This document shows, piece by piece, positions 26,815 through 35,684 of a stretch of DNA of 64,000 nucleotides; position 1 is the first letter of the stretch, and every line of letters begins with the position of its first letter. This DNA is from an uncultured Rhodopila sp. (GTDB lineage Bacteria; Pseudomonadota; Alphaproteobacteria; Acetobacterales; Acetobacteraceae): assembly GCF_903944925.1 (NCBI RefSeq), contig NZ_CAJATU010000121.1, forward strand, positions 16,080 through 80,079. The letters are read 5' to 3'. Under the pieces are notes generated by a model that saw only the letters and a program-made list of their open reading frames with translations, did not search any database and had not been told where the DNA came from. A program made the translations under genes and the position numbers.

Positions 26815-27885
26815 ATGCGAGCCTACGCGGTGGTCAAGAACGGAGAGCCGCTCCAGGAGATCGAGCTGCCAACGCCGGAGCCGAAGGGCACCGAAGTTCT
26901 GCTGGAGGTCACCTATTGCGGCGTCTGCCATTCCGACCTGCATATCTGGGAAGGTTATTACGACGTCGGCGGTGGCCAGAAGATGTCGCTGACGGATCGA
27001 GGCGTCGTGCTGCCACTGGCCATGGGGCATGAGATCATCGGCCGCGTCGTCAAGCTCGGGCCGGAAGCGACGGGCGTGAAGGTTGGCGATGTTCGTATCG
27101 TGTTCCCGTGGCTGGGCTGCGGGAAGTGCGAGAGGTGCCTGGCGGAAGAAGATAACATGTGCGCGGTGACCAACCGCAGTTTGGGTGTTTACCAGAACGG
27201 TGGCTATGGCAGTCATGTGGTTGCACCGCATTCCCGGCATCTGGTTGACCCGGGCAAGCTCGATCCCGCGGTTGCTGCGACTTATGCATGTTCGGGCGTT
27301 ACTGTGTTGTCCGCGATCAAGAAGGCGATGCCGCTGAAGCCGGACCAGGCGATTGTGCTGGTAGGGGCAGGGGGGTTGGGCCTGAACGCGATCTCCGTGC
27401 TGAAGGCGTTGAAGCATGAGCACATCATTTCCGTCGATGTCAGCGCCGAGAAGCGCGACGCAGCGCTGAAGGCCGGCGCGCACAAGGTGGTGGACGGCAG
27501 TGGTGACGGGGCCGCGGTGACGAAGCGCATTATCGAGGCTGCGGGCGGTCCCGTGCTTGCGGTGATCGATCTGGTGAATGGCACCGCGACGGCTCGTTTC
27601 GCTTTCGGCGCTCTCGCCAAGGGCGGCAAATTGATCCAGGTCGGACTTTTCGGCGGCGAACTGATGTTGCCGCTGCCGATCATGGCGATCAAGGCGTTGA
27701 CTGTTCAGGGAAGTTATGTGGGGAACCCCAATGATCTGCGGGAGCTGGTAAAGCTGGCGCAGGACGGGGAACTTTTGGCCCTGCCGGTGGCGACGATTCC
27801 GCAGAGCCAGGCCTACGAGGCGCTGATGCGCCTGAAGGACGGCAAGGTCACCGGGCGCCTGGTTCTGAAAGCGGAGGCGGCTTGA
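26815..27885 (+). CDS. Zinc-dependent alcohol dehydrogenase (MDR family)
   Basis: This 356-residue cytoplasmic dehydrogenase has catalytic-zinc ligands in CGVCHSD (about 36-42) and GHE (about 70), and a structural-zinc loop CGKCERCLAEEDNMC (about 102-116). The Rossmann dinucleotide motif is VGAGGLG (about 183-189). Overall it matches the bacterial AdhP-like alcohol dehydrogenases. The substrate is open. An AG-rich stretch ahead of the ATG gives a good start. Its stop overlaps the start of the next MDR gene (TGATG), so the pair is co-translated. Confidence 0.88.
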   Translation: MRAYAVVKNGEPLQEIELPTPEPKGTEVLLEVTYCGVCHSDLHIWEGYYDVGGGQKMSLTDRGVVLPLAMGHEIIGRVVKLGPEATGVKVGDVRIVFPWLGCGKCERCLAEEDNMCAVTNRSLGVYQNGGYGSHVVAPHSRHLVDPGKLDPAVAATYACSGVTVLSAIKKAMPLKPDQAIVLVGAGGLGLNAISVLKALKHEHIISVDVSAEKRDAALKAGAHKVVDGSGDGAAVTKRIIEAAGGPVLAVIDLVNGTATARFAFGALAKGGKLIQVGLFGGELMLPLPIMAIKALTVQGSYVGNPNDLRELVKLAQDGELLALPVATIPQSQAYEALMRLKDGKVTGRLVLKAEAA

Positions 27886-28901
27886 TGAGCTCTGAGGGTT
27901 TGCGTCGCTCGGTGGTGCTGAAACGCCGGCCGTCCGGCGAGCCTACCAAGGCTGACTTCGATATCCGCGAGGATGCAATTCCGCATCCGCTGGCGGGCGA
28001 GGTCGTTACCCGCACGATCTGGCTGTCCATCGACCCCTACATGCGCGGACGCCTGCGGGAGGAACAAACCTACGCCGCCGCCGTTCAAATCGGCGAGGTG
28101 ATTACCGGCGAAACCGTCGGCCAAGTTGTTTCGTCAGCCGATCAGGAGTTCCAGCCGGGGGATTTGGTGGTCGGCGCGCGCGGGTGGCAGACCCATTCGG
28201 TGTCTTTGGGCAAGCAGCTTGTGAAAATCAAGAAGGGCGCGGCGCCGTTGTCGGCGTATCTCGGCGTGTTGGGGATGCCGGGTGCGACAGCCTATGCCGG
28301 GGTGACGGAAATCTGTAAGCCGAAGGCGGGGGAAACGTTTGTGGTTTCGGCAGCGTCCGGCGCTGTCGGTTCGGTCGCGGGCCAGCTTGCCAAGCGGGCA
28401 GGGGCGCGGGTTGTCGGTGTGGCCGGTGGTCCGGATAAATGCCTGTGGGTGCAGGACAGCCTGGGGTTCGACGACTGTGTCGATCATCGTTCGTTGGATC
28501 TGCGGCAGGAATTGAAGGCCGCGTGCCCCAGCGGGATCGACGCGTATTTCGAAAATGTCGGCGGCGCCGTGCAGCACGCGGTGTTCGACAATCTGAACCC
28601 GTTCGCCCGCGTCGCGATGTGCGGAATGGTCTCGCAATACAACGACAAGACCATGCCGCCCGGCCCGAATTTGGGCTTCGTCATCGGCAAGCGGGTGCTG
28701 ATTCAAGGCTTCATCGTTTCGGACCGTCCGGAGCGCATGACCGAATGGCGCGCCTTTGCCGAACCATTGGTCTCGGATGGCAGTCTTGTCTATCGGGAAG
28801 ACGTTGTGGACGGCCTGGAAAATGCCCCCGAGGCGCTGAGCGGTATTCTGACCGGACGGAACTTCGGCAAGCTGCTGGTGAAGGTTTCGGCGGAACCTTG
28901 A
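27885..28901 (+). CDS. NADP-dependent MDR oxidoreductase (CurA / leukotriene reductase-like)
   Basis: This 338-residue zinc-free medium-chain reductase begins with a SVVLKRRPSGEPT segment and has LSIDPYMRGRL (about 48-58), the fold marker of CurA and prostaglandin/leukotriene reductases. The nucleotide motif is AASGAVGSVAGQLAK (about 156-170). Such enzymes reduce the double bond of alpha,beta-unsaturated ketones with NADPH. The ATG at 27885 overlaps the preceding TGA. The following amidohydrolase gene starts 14 bases after the stop. The physiological substrate is unknown. Confidence 0.87.
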   Translation: MSSEGLRRSVVLKRRPSGEPTKADFDIREDAIPHPLAGEVVTRTIWLSIDPYMRGRLREEQTYAAAVQIGEVITGETVGQVVSSADQEFQPGDLVVGARGWQTHSVSLGKQLVKIKKGAAPLSAYLGVLGMPGATAYAGVTEICKPKAGETFVVSAASGAVGSVAGQLAKRAGARVVGVAGGPDKCLWVQDSLGFDDCVDHRSLDLRQELKAACPSGIDAYFENVGGAVQHAVFDNLNPFARVAMCGMVSQYNDKTMPPGPNLGFVIGKRVLIQGFIVSDRPERMTEWRAFAEPLVSDGSLVYREDVVDGLENAPEALSGILTGRNFGKLLVKVSAEP

Positions 28902-28915
28902 AGGGGGTAGCGCGG

Positions 28916-30058
28916 TTGGACGAGACCCTGCACGACAGGCTTACCGGATGGCGGCGGCATCTTCATGCAAATCCTGAGCTGACTCTTCATGAAACCCGCA
29001 CGGCGGCATTTGTCCAGGCGTGTCTGGGCGAGCTGAACGTTCCCTTCGTCGCCGGTGTCGGCGGCAATGGCGTTGTCGCAACGATCAGTCGCGGCCAATC
29101 GAACCGTTGTGTTGGGCTAAGGGCGGATATGGATGCGCTGCCGATACTGGAGACGACCGGCGCGGCTTATGCGTCCGGCAATCCGGGGGTCATGCATGCC
29201 TGTGGCCATGACGGCCACACGACCTCGTTGCTCGGTGCCGCGGCGCTGCTTGCGGCGGACACGTCCTGGTCCGGAACGGTACAGTTTGTCTTCCAGCCGG
29301 CCGAGGAGGGCGGCGGTGGCGCGAAGGCGATGATCGCCGATGGCCTGTTCGATCGTTTTCCGATGGAGCGCATCTTTGGATACCATAACTGGCCGGGTCT
29401 GGATGTCGGGACCGTTGCGGTGCACGACGGCCCGGTCATGGCTGCGGGCAACCGGCTGTGGTTCACCGTCACCGGCCATGGCGGCCACGCAGGATTGCCG
29501 CATCTGACCCGGGACCCGATGGTGGCCTCGGCGCATCTGCTGCTGGCGTTGCAGTCGATCGTATCGCGTTCGGTCGATCCCCTGGACGCGGCCGTTATTT
29601 CCATTGCGATGATGCAGGCAGGTTCGGCTGCGAACCAGATCCCCGATACGGCGTTGATGCGTGGCACCATGCGATGCTTGCGCAACGAGGTTGGACAGCA
29701 GATCGAGCAGGCGATTCGCCGCATTGCGGATGGCGTGGCGCTCTGTTTCGGCGTCGATATCGACGTGCAGATCCCGTACGGTAATCCGGTCACGCAAAAC
29801 AGCCCGGCCGAGCGGGAGCTCGCCGCAGAGGCTGCCGTGGTGGCGGGCCTGAAGCTGCGCCGGGACATGCCGCCCGCAATGGCCGGCGAGGACTTCGCCT
29901 GGTTCCTCACGCAGCGCCCCGGCGCGTTCGTCTGGATCGGCAACGGTCCGGCGGAGGGCGGACGGGAACTGCACAACGCCAATTATGATTTCAATGACGC
30001 GATCCTGCCGGCGGCGTCGGGTTATCTTGCCGCGGTTGCGAAGCTGGCCTTGCGCTAG
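28916..30058 (+). CDS. M20 family amidohydrolase (hippurate hydrolase-like)
   Basis: This 380-residue metallo-amidohydrolase cleaves N-acyl amino acids or related amides. Metal-binding motifs are visible: MHACGHDGHTT (about 92-102), the catalytic glutamates of PAEEGGGG (about 126-133), and HNANYDFND near the C-terminus. There is no signal peptide. No ATG lies near the conserved start; I chose TTG 28916 because AGGGGG stands 9 bases before it and the protein then begins at DETLHDRLTGWRRHLHANPEL, the normal family N-terminus. A TTG at 28898 is the alternative. Confidence 0.85.
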   Translation: MDETLHDRLTGWRRHLHANPELTLHETRTAAFVQACLGELNVPFVAGVGGNGVVATISRGQSNRCVGLRADMDALPILETTGAAYASGNPGVMHACGHDGHTTSLLGAAALLAADTSWSGTVQFVFQPAEEGGGGAKAMIADGLFDRFPMERIFGYHNWPGLDVGTVAVHDGPVMAAGNRLWFTVTGHGGHAGLPHLTRDPMVASAHLLLALQSIVSRSVDPLDAAVISIAMMQAGSAANQIPDTALMRGTMRCLRNEVGQQIEQAIRRIADGVALCFGVDIDVQIPYGNPVTQNSPAERELAAEAAVVAGLKLRRDMPPAMAGEDFAWFLTQRPGAFVWIGNGPAEGGRELHNANYDFNDAILPAASGYLAAVAKLALR

Positions 30059-30124
30059 ATTGCGGCGTTTGCCGCGCGGCCGTAGTATGTCAGGCGGTGG
30101 ACTATACCCCAAAAGGAGCGTGCA

Positions 30125-30523
30125 ATGACTGACATTCCCGCCGGTTTTCTCGATCTGCTGACCGAGAAAAAAGCCTTCGCCAATATCGCGACGATCCAGC
30201 CGGACGGTTCGCCGCAAGTGACGCCGGTCTGGTTCGACTACACCAACGGCGTCGTCCGCGTGAATACGGCGAAGGGCCGGATCAAGGCGCGCAATCTGTC
30301 GGTTGGCGCCAAGGTTGCGCTGTCGATTTTGGATCCGGACAACGCCTATCGCTACATCCAGATTCGCGGGACCGTTACAAAACAGACCGAGGACGGCGCC
30401 GTCGCGCATATCGACAGCCTGGCGAAGAAGTACCTCGAAAAGGACGTCTATCCCTGGCACAATGACAAGGATGTCAGAGTGATCTACGAGATTACGCCGT
30501 CAGCTACCCAAACGATGGGCTGA
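30125..30523 (+). CDS. PPOX-class F420-dependent oxidoreductase
   Basis: This 132-residue split-barrel protein resembles the F420-dependent FDOR-B group: FLDLLTEKKAFANIATIQPDGSPQVTPVWFDY at the N-terminus (about 8-39), followed by GRIKARNLSVGAKVALSILDP. Such enzymes reduce small molecules with F420H2 in actinobacteria. It has its own AAAAGGAG ribosome site and is the last plus-strand gene of the F420 region. F420 use is inferred from sequence pattern and from the FO synthase gene 3.4 kb upstream. The substrate is unknown. Confidence 0.8.
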   Translation: MTDIPAGFLDLLTEKKAFANIATIQPDGSPQVTPVWFDYTNGVVRVNTAKGRIKARNLSVGAKVALSILDPDNAYRYIQIRGTVTKQTEDGAVAHIDSLAKKYLEKDVYPWHNDKDVRVIYEITPSATQTMG

Positions 30524-30528
30524 ATTAA

Positions 30529-30589
30529 CCGCATCCTCCGATCATGATTCCGGCGGCGGCAAAACCGTCAAGATCATGATCGGATGCGG
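30529..30589. terminator. Long imperfect palindrome after the PPOX gene
   Basis: A 17-bp stem with a 3-base bulge (CCGCATCC-TCC-GATCATGAT at 30529-30548 against ATCATGATCGGATGCGG at 30573-30589) begins 5 bases after the stop codon. There is no T-run. It could terminate transcription or be a REP-like repeat. Confidence 0.4.
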
Positions 30590-30831
30590 GCTTCGGCATC
30601 CTCCACAGTTTTCGTTACTTAGCCGCAACGCGCCGCTAACCTCGGGCCGCGCGCTCCCCCCCCCCCGAAACTTGACAACCAAATTGAAGCCGACAAGGGT
30701 TGCCTCGGGAGGAAGATGCTGGCGCGTGAAAAAGACGTGCGTGGTTGTTCCGTAAAGATCGTGGCGTCGAGTAATGCTGCGCCGCAGCATTGCTCTATAC
30801 TCGTTTCGCAAAACAGAGGAAGAGGGGACCA
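30590..30831 (+). promoter_or_regulatory. Leader region of the Mo/Fe-S operon with an 11-C tract
   Basis: With the palindrome at 30529-30589 this forms a 308-base gene-free stretch. It should contain the promoter of the operon that starts at 30832. A run of 11 C residues occupies 30656-30666, 165 bases before the start codon. I see no clear -35/-10 pair and no gene. GAGGAAGAGGGGACC just before the ATG is the ribosome site. Confidence 0.4.
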
Positions 30832-31284
30832 ATGATAACTCTGACAGTCAATGGGCATGAACAGCATTGGGATGGCGATCCGTCCTTGCCGCTGCTTTGG
30901 TTTATCCGCGATGAGATGGGCCTTACCGGGACGAAATTCGGCTGCGGACACGGGTTCTGCGGATCTTGCACGGTACACCTTGAAGGGGTCGCGGTCCGCT
31001 CCTGCAGCACCACCCTGACGGAAGCGGCAGGCAAGCGGATCACCACCATCGAAGGTCTCGATCCCAACGGCAATCATCCGGTCCAAAAGGCCTGGCGGGA
31101 GGTCAACGTGCCGCAATGCGGTTACTGCCAATCCGGACAGATCATGCAGGCATCGTCGCTCATCGCGCACAATCCGCATCCCTCGCACGAGGAAATCCGC
31201 GAGGCCATGGCTGGCAATATCTGTAGGTGCGGCTGTTACCAGCGGATCGAGAATGCTGTGCATCTCGCAACGACGGGGGCCTGA
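30832..31284 (+). CDS. (2Fe-2S) subunit of a molybdenum hydroxylase, IorA-like
   Basis: This 150-residue electron-transfer subunit carries two [2Fe-2S] clusters. The plant-type cluster ligands are Cys 38, 43, 46 and 58 (CGHGFCGSC, then RSC), and the second helical-domain cluster is bound by Cys 96, 99, 131 and 133 (CGYC and CRC). It matches isoquinoline 1-oxidoreductase alpha and the small subunit of acetic-acid-bacterial aldehyde dehydrogenases. It has no export signal, so it would be carried out with the Tat-signal large subunit 3 bases downstream. Confidence 0.9.
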   Translation: MITLTVNGHEQHWDGDPSLPLLWFIRDEMGLTGTKFGCGHGFCGSCTVHLEGVAVRSCSTTLTEAAGKRITTIEGLDPNGNHPVQKAWREVNVPQCGYCQSGQIMQASSLIAHNPHPSHEEIREAMAGNICRCGCYQRIENAVHLATTGA

Positions 31285-31287
31285 GCC

Positions 31288-33573
31288 ATGTTCCAAAATC
31301 GCATTGAGAACGTCTCCAGGCGCGGCGTTTTGCGTGGCCTGGGTGTGACCGCCGGTCTGGTGCTCGCGGTTCCAGTGATGTCGCGCCGCAGCGTGGCGGC
31401 CTATTCGACCGGCGCCGACAAAATGCCCCACGGCACCGTGAACGATCCGAAGGTTTTCGTTTCCATCGCGCCGGACGGCGTGATTACGATTATTGCCGCG
31501 CGGTCCGAAATGGGAACCGGCGTGCGCACCAGCCTGCCGATGATCGTTGCCGATGAAATGGAAGCGAACTGGGACAAGGTGAAAGTCCAGCAGGCCCCCG
31601 GCGACGAAGTCAAATACGGCAACCAGGACACCGACGGATCCCGCAGCACCCGGCACTTCCTTATTCCCATGCGGCAGGTCGGCGCCTCTGCCCGGACAAT
31701 GCTGGAAGGTGCTGCCGCAAAGCGCTGGAATGTTCCGGTTAGCGAAGTCAAAGCGGCGAACCACGAAGTGATCCATGTCGGCACCGGACAGAAGCTCGGA
31801 TACGGCGAGCTCGCCGAGGACGCCGCGTTGCAACCGGTTCCGGATGTCGCAACGCTGCGCCTGAAGGATCCCAAAGACTTCCGCTACATGGGAAAAGGCC
31901 AGATCGGCATTGTCGATTTGCACGACATCACGACCGGCAAGGCGATGTACGGCATCGATACGCGACTGCCCGGAATGAAGTACGCGGTCATCGCGCGGCC
32001 GCCGGTAACCGGCGGCAAAGTGGTTTCGTTCGATCCCACCGAGGCCCTCAAGGTTTCCGGGGTGGAGCAGGTGATCCAGGTGCAAGGCTGGCCTTGGCCA
32101 TCGAAATTCCAGCCGCTGGGCGGCGTCGCCGTGATTGCCCGCAATACCGGCGCGGCGATCAAGGGACGCGATGCGCTCAAGATCGTTTGGGACGACGGGC
32201 CGAACGCCAGTTACGATTCCGTCGCCTATCGCCGGGAGCTGGAGGAAGCATCACGCAAGCCCGGAGAGGTCGTCCGCAACAACGGCGACGTCGACACGGC
32301 GTTGAAGTCCGCGGCCAAGGTCATCGTCGGCGAATACTACCTGCCGCATCTGGCGCACGCCAGCATGGAGACGCCCGTCGCTACCGCGCATGTGGCCGAC
32401 GGCAAGGCAGAGGTTTGGGCACCCGTCCAAAGCCCGCAGGGGGCACGCGACGATATTGCGAAGACCCTGGGTATTTCGGCGGAAAACGTCACCGTAAACG
32501 TGACGTTGCTGGGCGGCGGGTTTGGCCGCAAGTCGAAATGCGATTTCGTTCTGGAAGCGGTGCTGCTGTCGAAGGCTGTGGGTGCACCGGTCAAGGTGCA
32601 ATGGACCCGGGAAGACGACATCCATAACGACTTCGTCCACACGGTTTCGGCCGAACGGATCGAGGCCGGATTGGACAAGAGCGGCAAGGTCATTGCGTGG
32701 CGGCATCGCAGCGTCGCGCCGACGATCATGTCCACTTTCGCCGCCGGGGCAAAGCATCAGGCGCCGTTCGAACTCGGCATGGGGCTGGTCGATCTGCCGT
32801 TCGATATCCCGAACATCCGCTGCGAAAACCCGGAAGCCGCGGCCTATACCCGCATCGGCTGGTTCCGCTCGGTGTCCAACATCCCGCGCGCCTTCGCCGT
32901 GCAGACGATGGTTGCCGAGATCGCCCATGCCACGGGACGCGACCAGAAGGAGATGTTGCTGGAGATCATCGGTCCGGCTCGCATCGTGGATATCGGCCCG
33001 ACGGTCAAGGACTTCTGGGACTATGGCGAGCCGGTTAGCAGTTACCCGATCGATGCGGGACGTCTGCGCCGGGTGGTCGAACTGGTCGCCGAAAAAGGCC
33101 AGTGGGGCCGCCAGGTTCCGAAAGGCCACGGGCTCGGCATCGCGGTGCATCGCAGCTTCGTCAGCTACATCGCAACGATTGTGGAGGTGTCGGTAGACGG
33201 GAAGGGCAAGCTGACCATTCCGCGCGTGGACACCGCAATCGATTGCGGCACCTTCGTCAACCCGGAGCGAATCCAGTCGCAGGTTGAGGGTGCTGCGATC
33301 ATGGGCCTCAGCCTGGCCAAATATGGAGAAGTCACCTTCAAGAACGGCCGTGTGGTCCAGAATAACTTTGACGGCTTCAAGCTTGCCAGGATCGACGAAG
33401 GGCCGATGGTTACAAACGTTCACATCATGCCGAGCGGGCCGGACGTTCCGCCGAGCGGGGCGGGTGAACCAGGGCTGCCGCCGTTCGCTCCTGCTTTGTG
33501 CAACGCAATTTTCGCAGCGACGGGCAAGAGAATCCGCAGCCTGCCCATCGGCAAGCAATTGCAATCCGCTTGA
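31288..33573 (+). CDS. Molybdopterin-binding large subunit, IorB-like aldehyde dehydrogenase/hydroxylase
   Basis: This 761-residue catalytic subunit belongs to the xanthine oxidase family. It has a Tat signal (SRRGVLRGLG at 10-19 and a hydrophobic run), so the complex is periplasmic. The Mo-cofactor site shows LGGGFGRKSK (about 409-418), and the catalytic glutamate lies in GAGEPGLPP (about 722-730). The closest remembered families are isoquinoline 1-oxidoreductase beta and the AldH-type subunit of membrane-bound aldehyde dehydrogenases. Given the PQQ alcohol dehydrogenase and cytochrome genes downstream, aldehyde oxidation is the more likely job. N-heterocycle hydroxylation cannot be excluded. 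Confidence 0.9.
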   Translation: MFQNRIENVSRRGVLRGLGVTAGLVLAVPVMSRRSVAAYSTGADKMPHGTVNDPKVFVSIAPDGVITIIAARSEMGTGVRTSLPMIVADEMEANWDKVKVQQAPGDEVKYGNQDTDGSRSTRHFLIPMRQVGASARTMLEGAAAKRWNVPVSEVKAANHEVIHVGTGQKLGYGELAEDAALQPVPDVATLRLKDPKDFRYMGKGQIGIVDLHDITTGKAMYGIDTRLPGMKYAVIARPPVTGGKVVSFDPTEALKVSGVEQVIQVQGWPWPSKFQPLGGVAVIARNTGAAIKGRDALKIVWDDGPNASYDSVAYRRELEEASRKPGEVVRNNGDVDTALKSAAKVIVGEYYLPHLAHASMETPVATAHVADGKAEVWAPVQSPQGARDDIAKTLGISAENVTVNVTLLGGGFGRKSKCDFVLEAVLLSKAVGAPVKVQWTREDDIHNDFVHTVSAERIEAGLDKSGKVIAWRHRSVAPTIMSTFAAGAKHQAPFELGMGLVDLPFDIPNIRCENPEAAAYTRIGWFRSVSNIPRAFAVQTMVAEIAHATGRDQKEMLLEIIGPARIVDIGPTVKDFWDYGEPVSSYPIDAGRLRRVVELVAEKGQWGRQVPKGHGLGIAVHRSFVSYIATIVEVSVDGKGKLTIPRVDTAIDCGTFVNPERIQSQVEGAAIMGLSLAKYGEVTFKNGRVVQNNFDGFKLARIDEGPMVTNVHIMPSGPDVPPSGAGEPGLPPFAPALCNAIFAATGKRIRSLPIGKQLQSA

Positions 33574-33586
33574 CAAGGACAAATGT

Positions 33587-33829
33587 GTGAAGAAATCGCT
33601 ATTGACCTTCGGTTTAGCTGCGGCCCTGCTGTTTTCGGGCAGGGCCGTGCTGGCTGACGACGCCGTATCCAAGCCGCATATCGGCAACGGACCGGCGGTT
33701 GAAAAGTCGGTGCCATCCTCGGCACCGGCCGCCACCACGACGAGAACGACAGGAGCGACCGACCAGGACAAAACCGTCAAGGGCATGAACAGCAACGAAA
33801 AGGCGAAAATCGAAGCTAACGGAAAGTAA
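33587..33829 (+). CDS. Small secreted protein in the PQQ operon
   Basis: This 80-residue protein starts at GTG 33587 behind AAGGAC. The signal peptide (LLTFGLAAALLFSGRAVLAD) is cleaved near residue 22. The rest is hydrophilic, rich in Thr, Ala and Lys, and ends in MNSNEKAKIEANGK. No domain is recognised. It lies 13 bases after the IorB-like gene and 30 bases before the PQQ dehydrogenase, so it is part of the same transcript. Confidence 0.6.
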   Translation: MKKSLLTFGLAAALLFSGRAVLADDAVSKPHIGNGPAVEKSVPSSAPAATTTRTTGATDQDKTVKGMNSNEKAKIEANGK

Positions 33830-33859
33830 CCGTTCAATTAGCTACGGGAAGGAAAACGA

Positions 33860-35620
33860 ATGTCAAAAAGCACCTGCGTGGCGGCGGTCGTCGCGTTGAT
33901 CCTTGGTAGCCAGCCGACCGTCTTTGCAGCCGAAGGGGTGACGGCGGAGCAACTGCTGAATGCGGATTCGGATCCGGGAAACTGGCTGACGCATCATAAG
34001 GATTATTCGGCGCAACGATTTTCGCCGCTGAACCAGATCAACAAGGACAATGTCAAGAACCTCCACGTTGCCTGGACCTTGCAGCTTGGCGGTATCGAGG
34101 GCGGCGGGATCTGGACGCATGGTGGTTTGGAAGGCACGCCGATCGTCGAAAACGGAATGATGTTTGTTACGGATGGGTGGGGATCAGTTTATAAGATTGA
34201 TACGCGGGGCGGACAAGCAAAGGTGCTGTGGCGCATGGACCCTAAGACGGACCATGACTGGGCCGGCGCGGTGGCCTGCTGCGGCGTGGACAATCGGGGC
34301 GTGGCGTTGTCGGGAAATCTCGTGCTGTCCCATACGCTGGATGGGCGGCTGATCGCCACCAACAAGGACACCGGCCAGATCGCATGGCAAAGACAGGTTG
34401 CGGACCCGGATAAGAGCGAGGTCATCACTGGCGCGCCGCTGGTGGTCAAGAACATGGTCATTACGGGCGTGGCAGGCGCTGAGTACGGCATCCGCGGCTG
34501 GATCGCCGCGACCGACCTGACGTCGCAGAAGGAGGTTTGGCGCACCTACACCATCCCGGCGAAAGGTGAGCCGGGCAGCGAGACCTGGAAGGACAGCAAT
34601 AACGCCGCGGCCACCGGCGGCGGCTCGACCTGGGTGACCGGCAGTTACGATCCGCGGACGAACACGCTGTTCTGGGGCGTCGGCAATCCCGGTCCCGACT
34701 GGGATTCGGAATATCGGCCGGGCGATAATCTGTATACCGACAGCACTTTGGCGCTGGATGTCGATAGCGGAAAGATAAAGTGGCACTTCCAGCACACGCC
34801 GAACGACGCGTTCGACTATGACAGCGTCGCGGAGAACGTGCTGGCGGACGCGCCGGTCCACGGGCAGCCGCGGCACCTGGACCTGGAAGCGGATCGCAAC
34901 GGATTTGCCTATGCGCTGGATCGCGATAACGGCCAGTTCGTTTGGGGGTTGCCGTTCGTCAAGAAAGTGACATGGACGAAAGGGTTGGACCCGGAAACCG
35001 GCAAGCCGGTGGAATATGATCCGAAGACTCCGGTGCAGAAATACAACGCTTCCGTCACGCCCAGCAAGGAAAACCCCGTGACGATGATTTGTCCGGGCAA
35101 TATGGGCGGCAAGAACTGGCCGCCGACGGCGTATAATCCGGTGCTGAAGGAATGGTACATCCCGGTCATCGAAAGCTGCAACCGCATTACGGTAAAACCG
35201 GAAACCCCTGGCAAGCCTGTCGGCAAGCGGGAATTCTTCACCGGCGGCGGGCCGGACCAGCCGGTGCGGATTACCGGCAGCGTCACGGCGATCGACGTGA
35301 CGACCGGCAAGGAAGTCGGCAAGCACGAAACACCGTTCCCGATGCTGGGCGGATTGCTGACCACACCGGATCTGGTGTTCTACGGCCAGCCTGACGGCAA
35401 GATTGCAGCCCTGGACGCAAAGACGCTGCAGGAGCTCTGGAGCTTCAATACCGGCGGTGGGGTCAACGCGCCGCCGATGACCTTCACCTCCGACGGCAAG
35501 CAGTATGTTGCGATCCTCGTCGGCCAGGGCGGTGCGTGGGACAAGTGGTTTATCGAGTCCACGCCGGAACTCAAGGGGATGCCCCCGGGTTCTTCACTGT
35601 ACGTCTTTTCGCTGAACTGA
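33860..35620 (+). CDS. PQQ-dependent alcohol dehydrogenase, lanthanide type
   Basis: This 586-residue quinoprotein of the methanol/ethanol dehydrogenase family forms an eight-bladed propeller in the periplasm. The signal peptide ends at VFAAEG (about 23). The vicinal disulfide that lies over PQQ is present (Cys 140-141 in AVACCGVDNRG). The catalytic Asp is 319 in FDYDSV, and the residue two places on is Asp 321; in XoxF- and PedH-type enzymes this extra Asp binds a lanthanide, whereas calcium enzymes have Ala or Ser. Methanol versus longer alcohols cannot be decided. A cytochrome c gene follows. Confidence 0.92.
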   Translation: MSKSTCVAAVVALILGSQPTVFAAEGVTAEQLLNADSDPGNWLTHHKDYSAQRFSPLNQINKDNVKNLHVAWTLQLGGIEGGGIWTHGGLEGTPIVENGMMFVTDGWGSVYKIDTRGGQAKVLWRMDPKTDHDWAGAVACCGVDNRGVALSGNLVLSHTLDGRLIATNKDTGQIAWQRQVADPDKSEVITGAPLVVKNMVITGVAGAEYGIRGWIAATDLTSQKEVWRTYTIPAKGEPGSETWKDSNNAAATGGGSTWVTGSYDPRTNTLFWGVGNPGPDWDSEYRPGDNLYTDSTLALDVDSGKIKWHFQHTPNDAFDYDSVAENVLADAPVHGQPRHLDLEADRNGFAYALDRDNGQFVWGLPFVKKVTWTKGLDPETGKPVEYDPKTPVQKYNASVTPSKENPVTMICPGNMGGKNWPPTAYNPVLKEWYIPVIESCNRITVKPETPGKPVGKREFFTGGGPDQPVRITGSVTAIDVTTGKEVGKHETPFPMLGGLLTTPDLVFYGQPDGKIAALDAKTLQELWSFNTGGGVNAPPMTFTSDGKQYVAILVGQGGAWDKWFIESTPELKGMPPGSSLYVFSLN

Positions 35621-35684
35621 TGTTTTCGCCGGGGCGTGTAGCAAACCCGCCCCGGCATCCTTCATTGCAGGAGGGACTTACGTC

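Noticed and set aside
30619..32085. 488-codon frame antisense to the IorA/IorB-like genes
   Set aside because: His/Gly/Arg-rich composition and full overlap with two conserved genes that have cofactor motifs.
33860..35620. Naming the first PQQ enzyme xoxF or mxaF
   Set aside because: The lanthanide-type Asp excludes a typical MxaF, but methanol specificity cannot be told from sequence reading, so no symbol is given.
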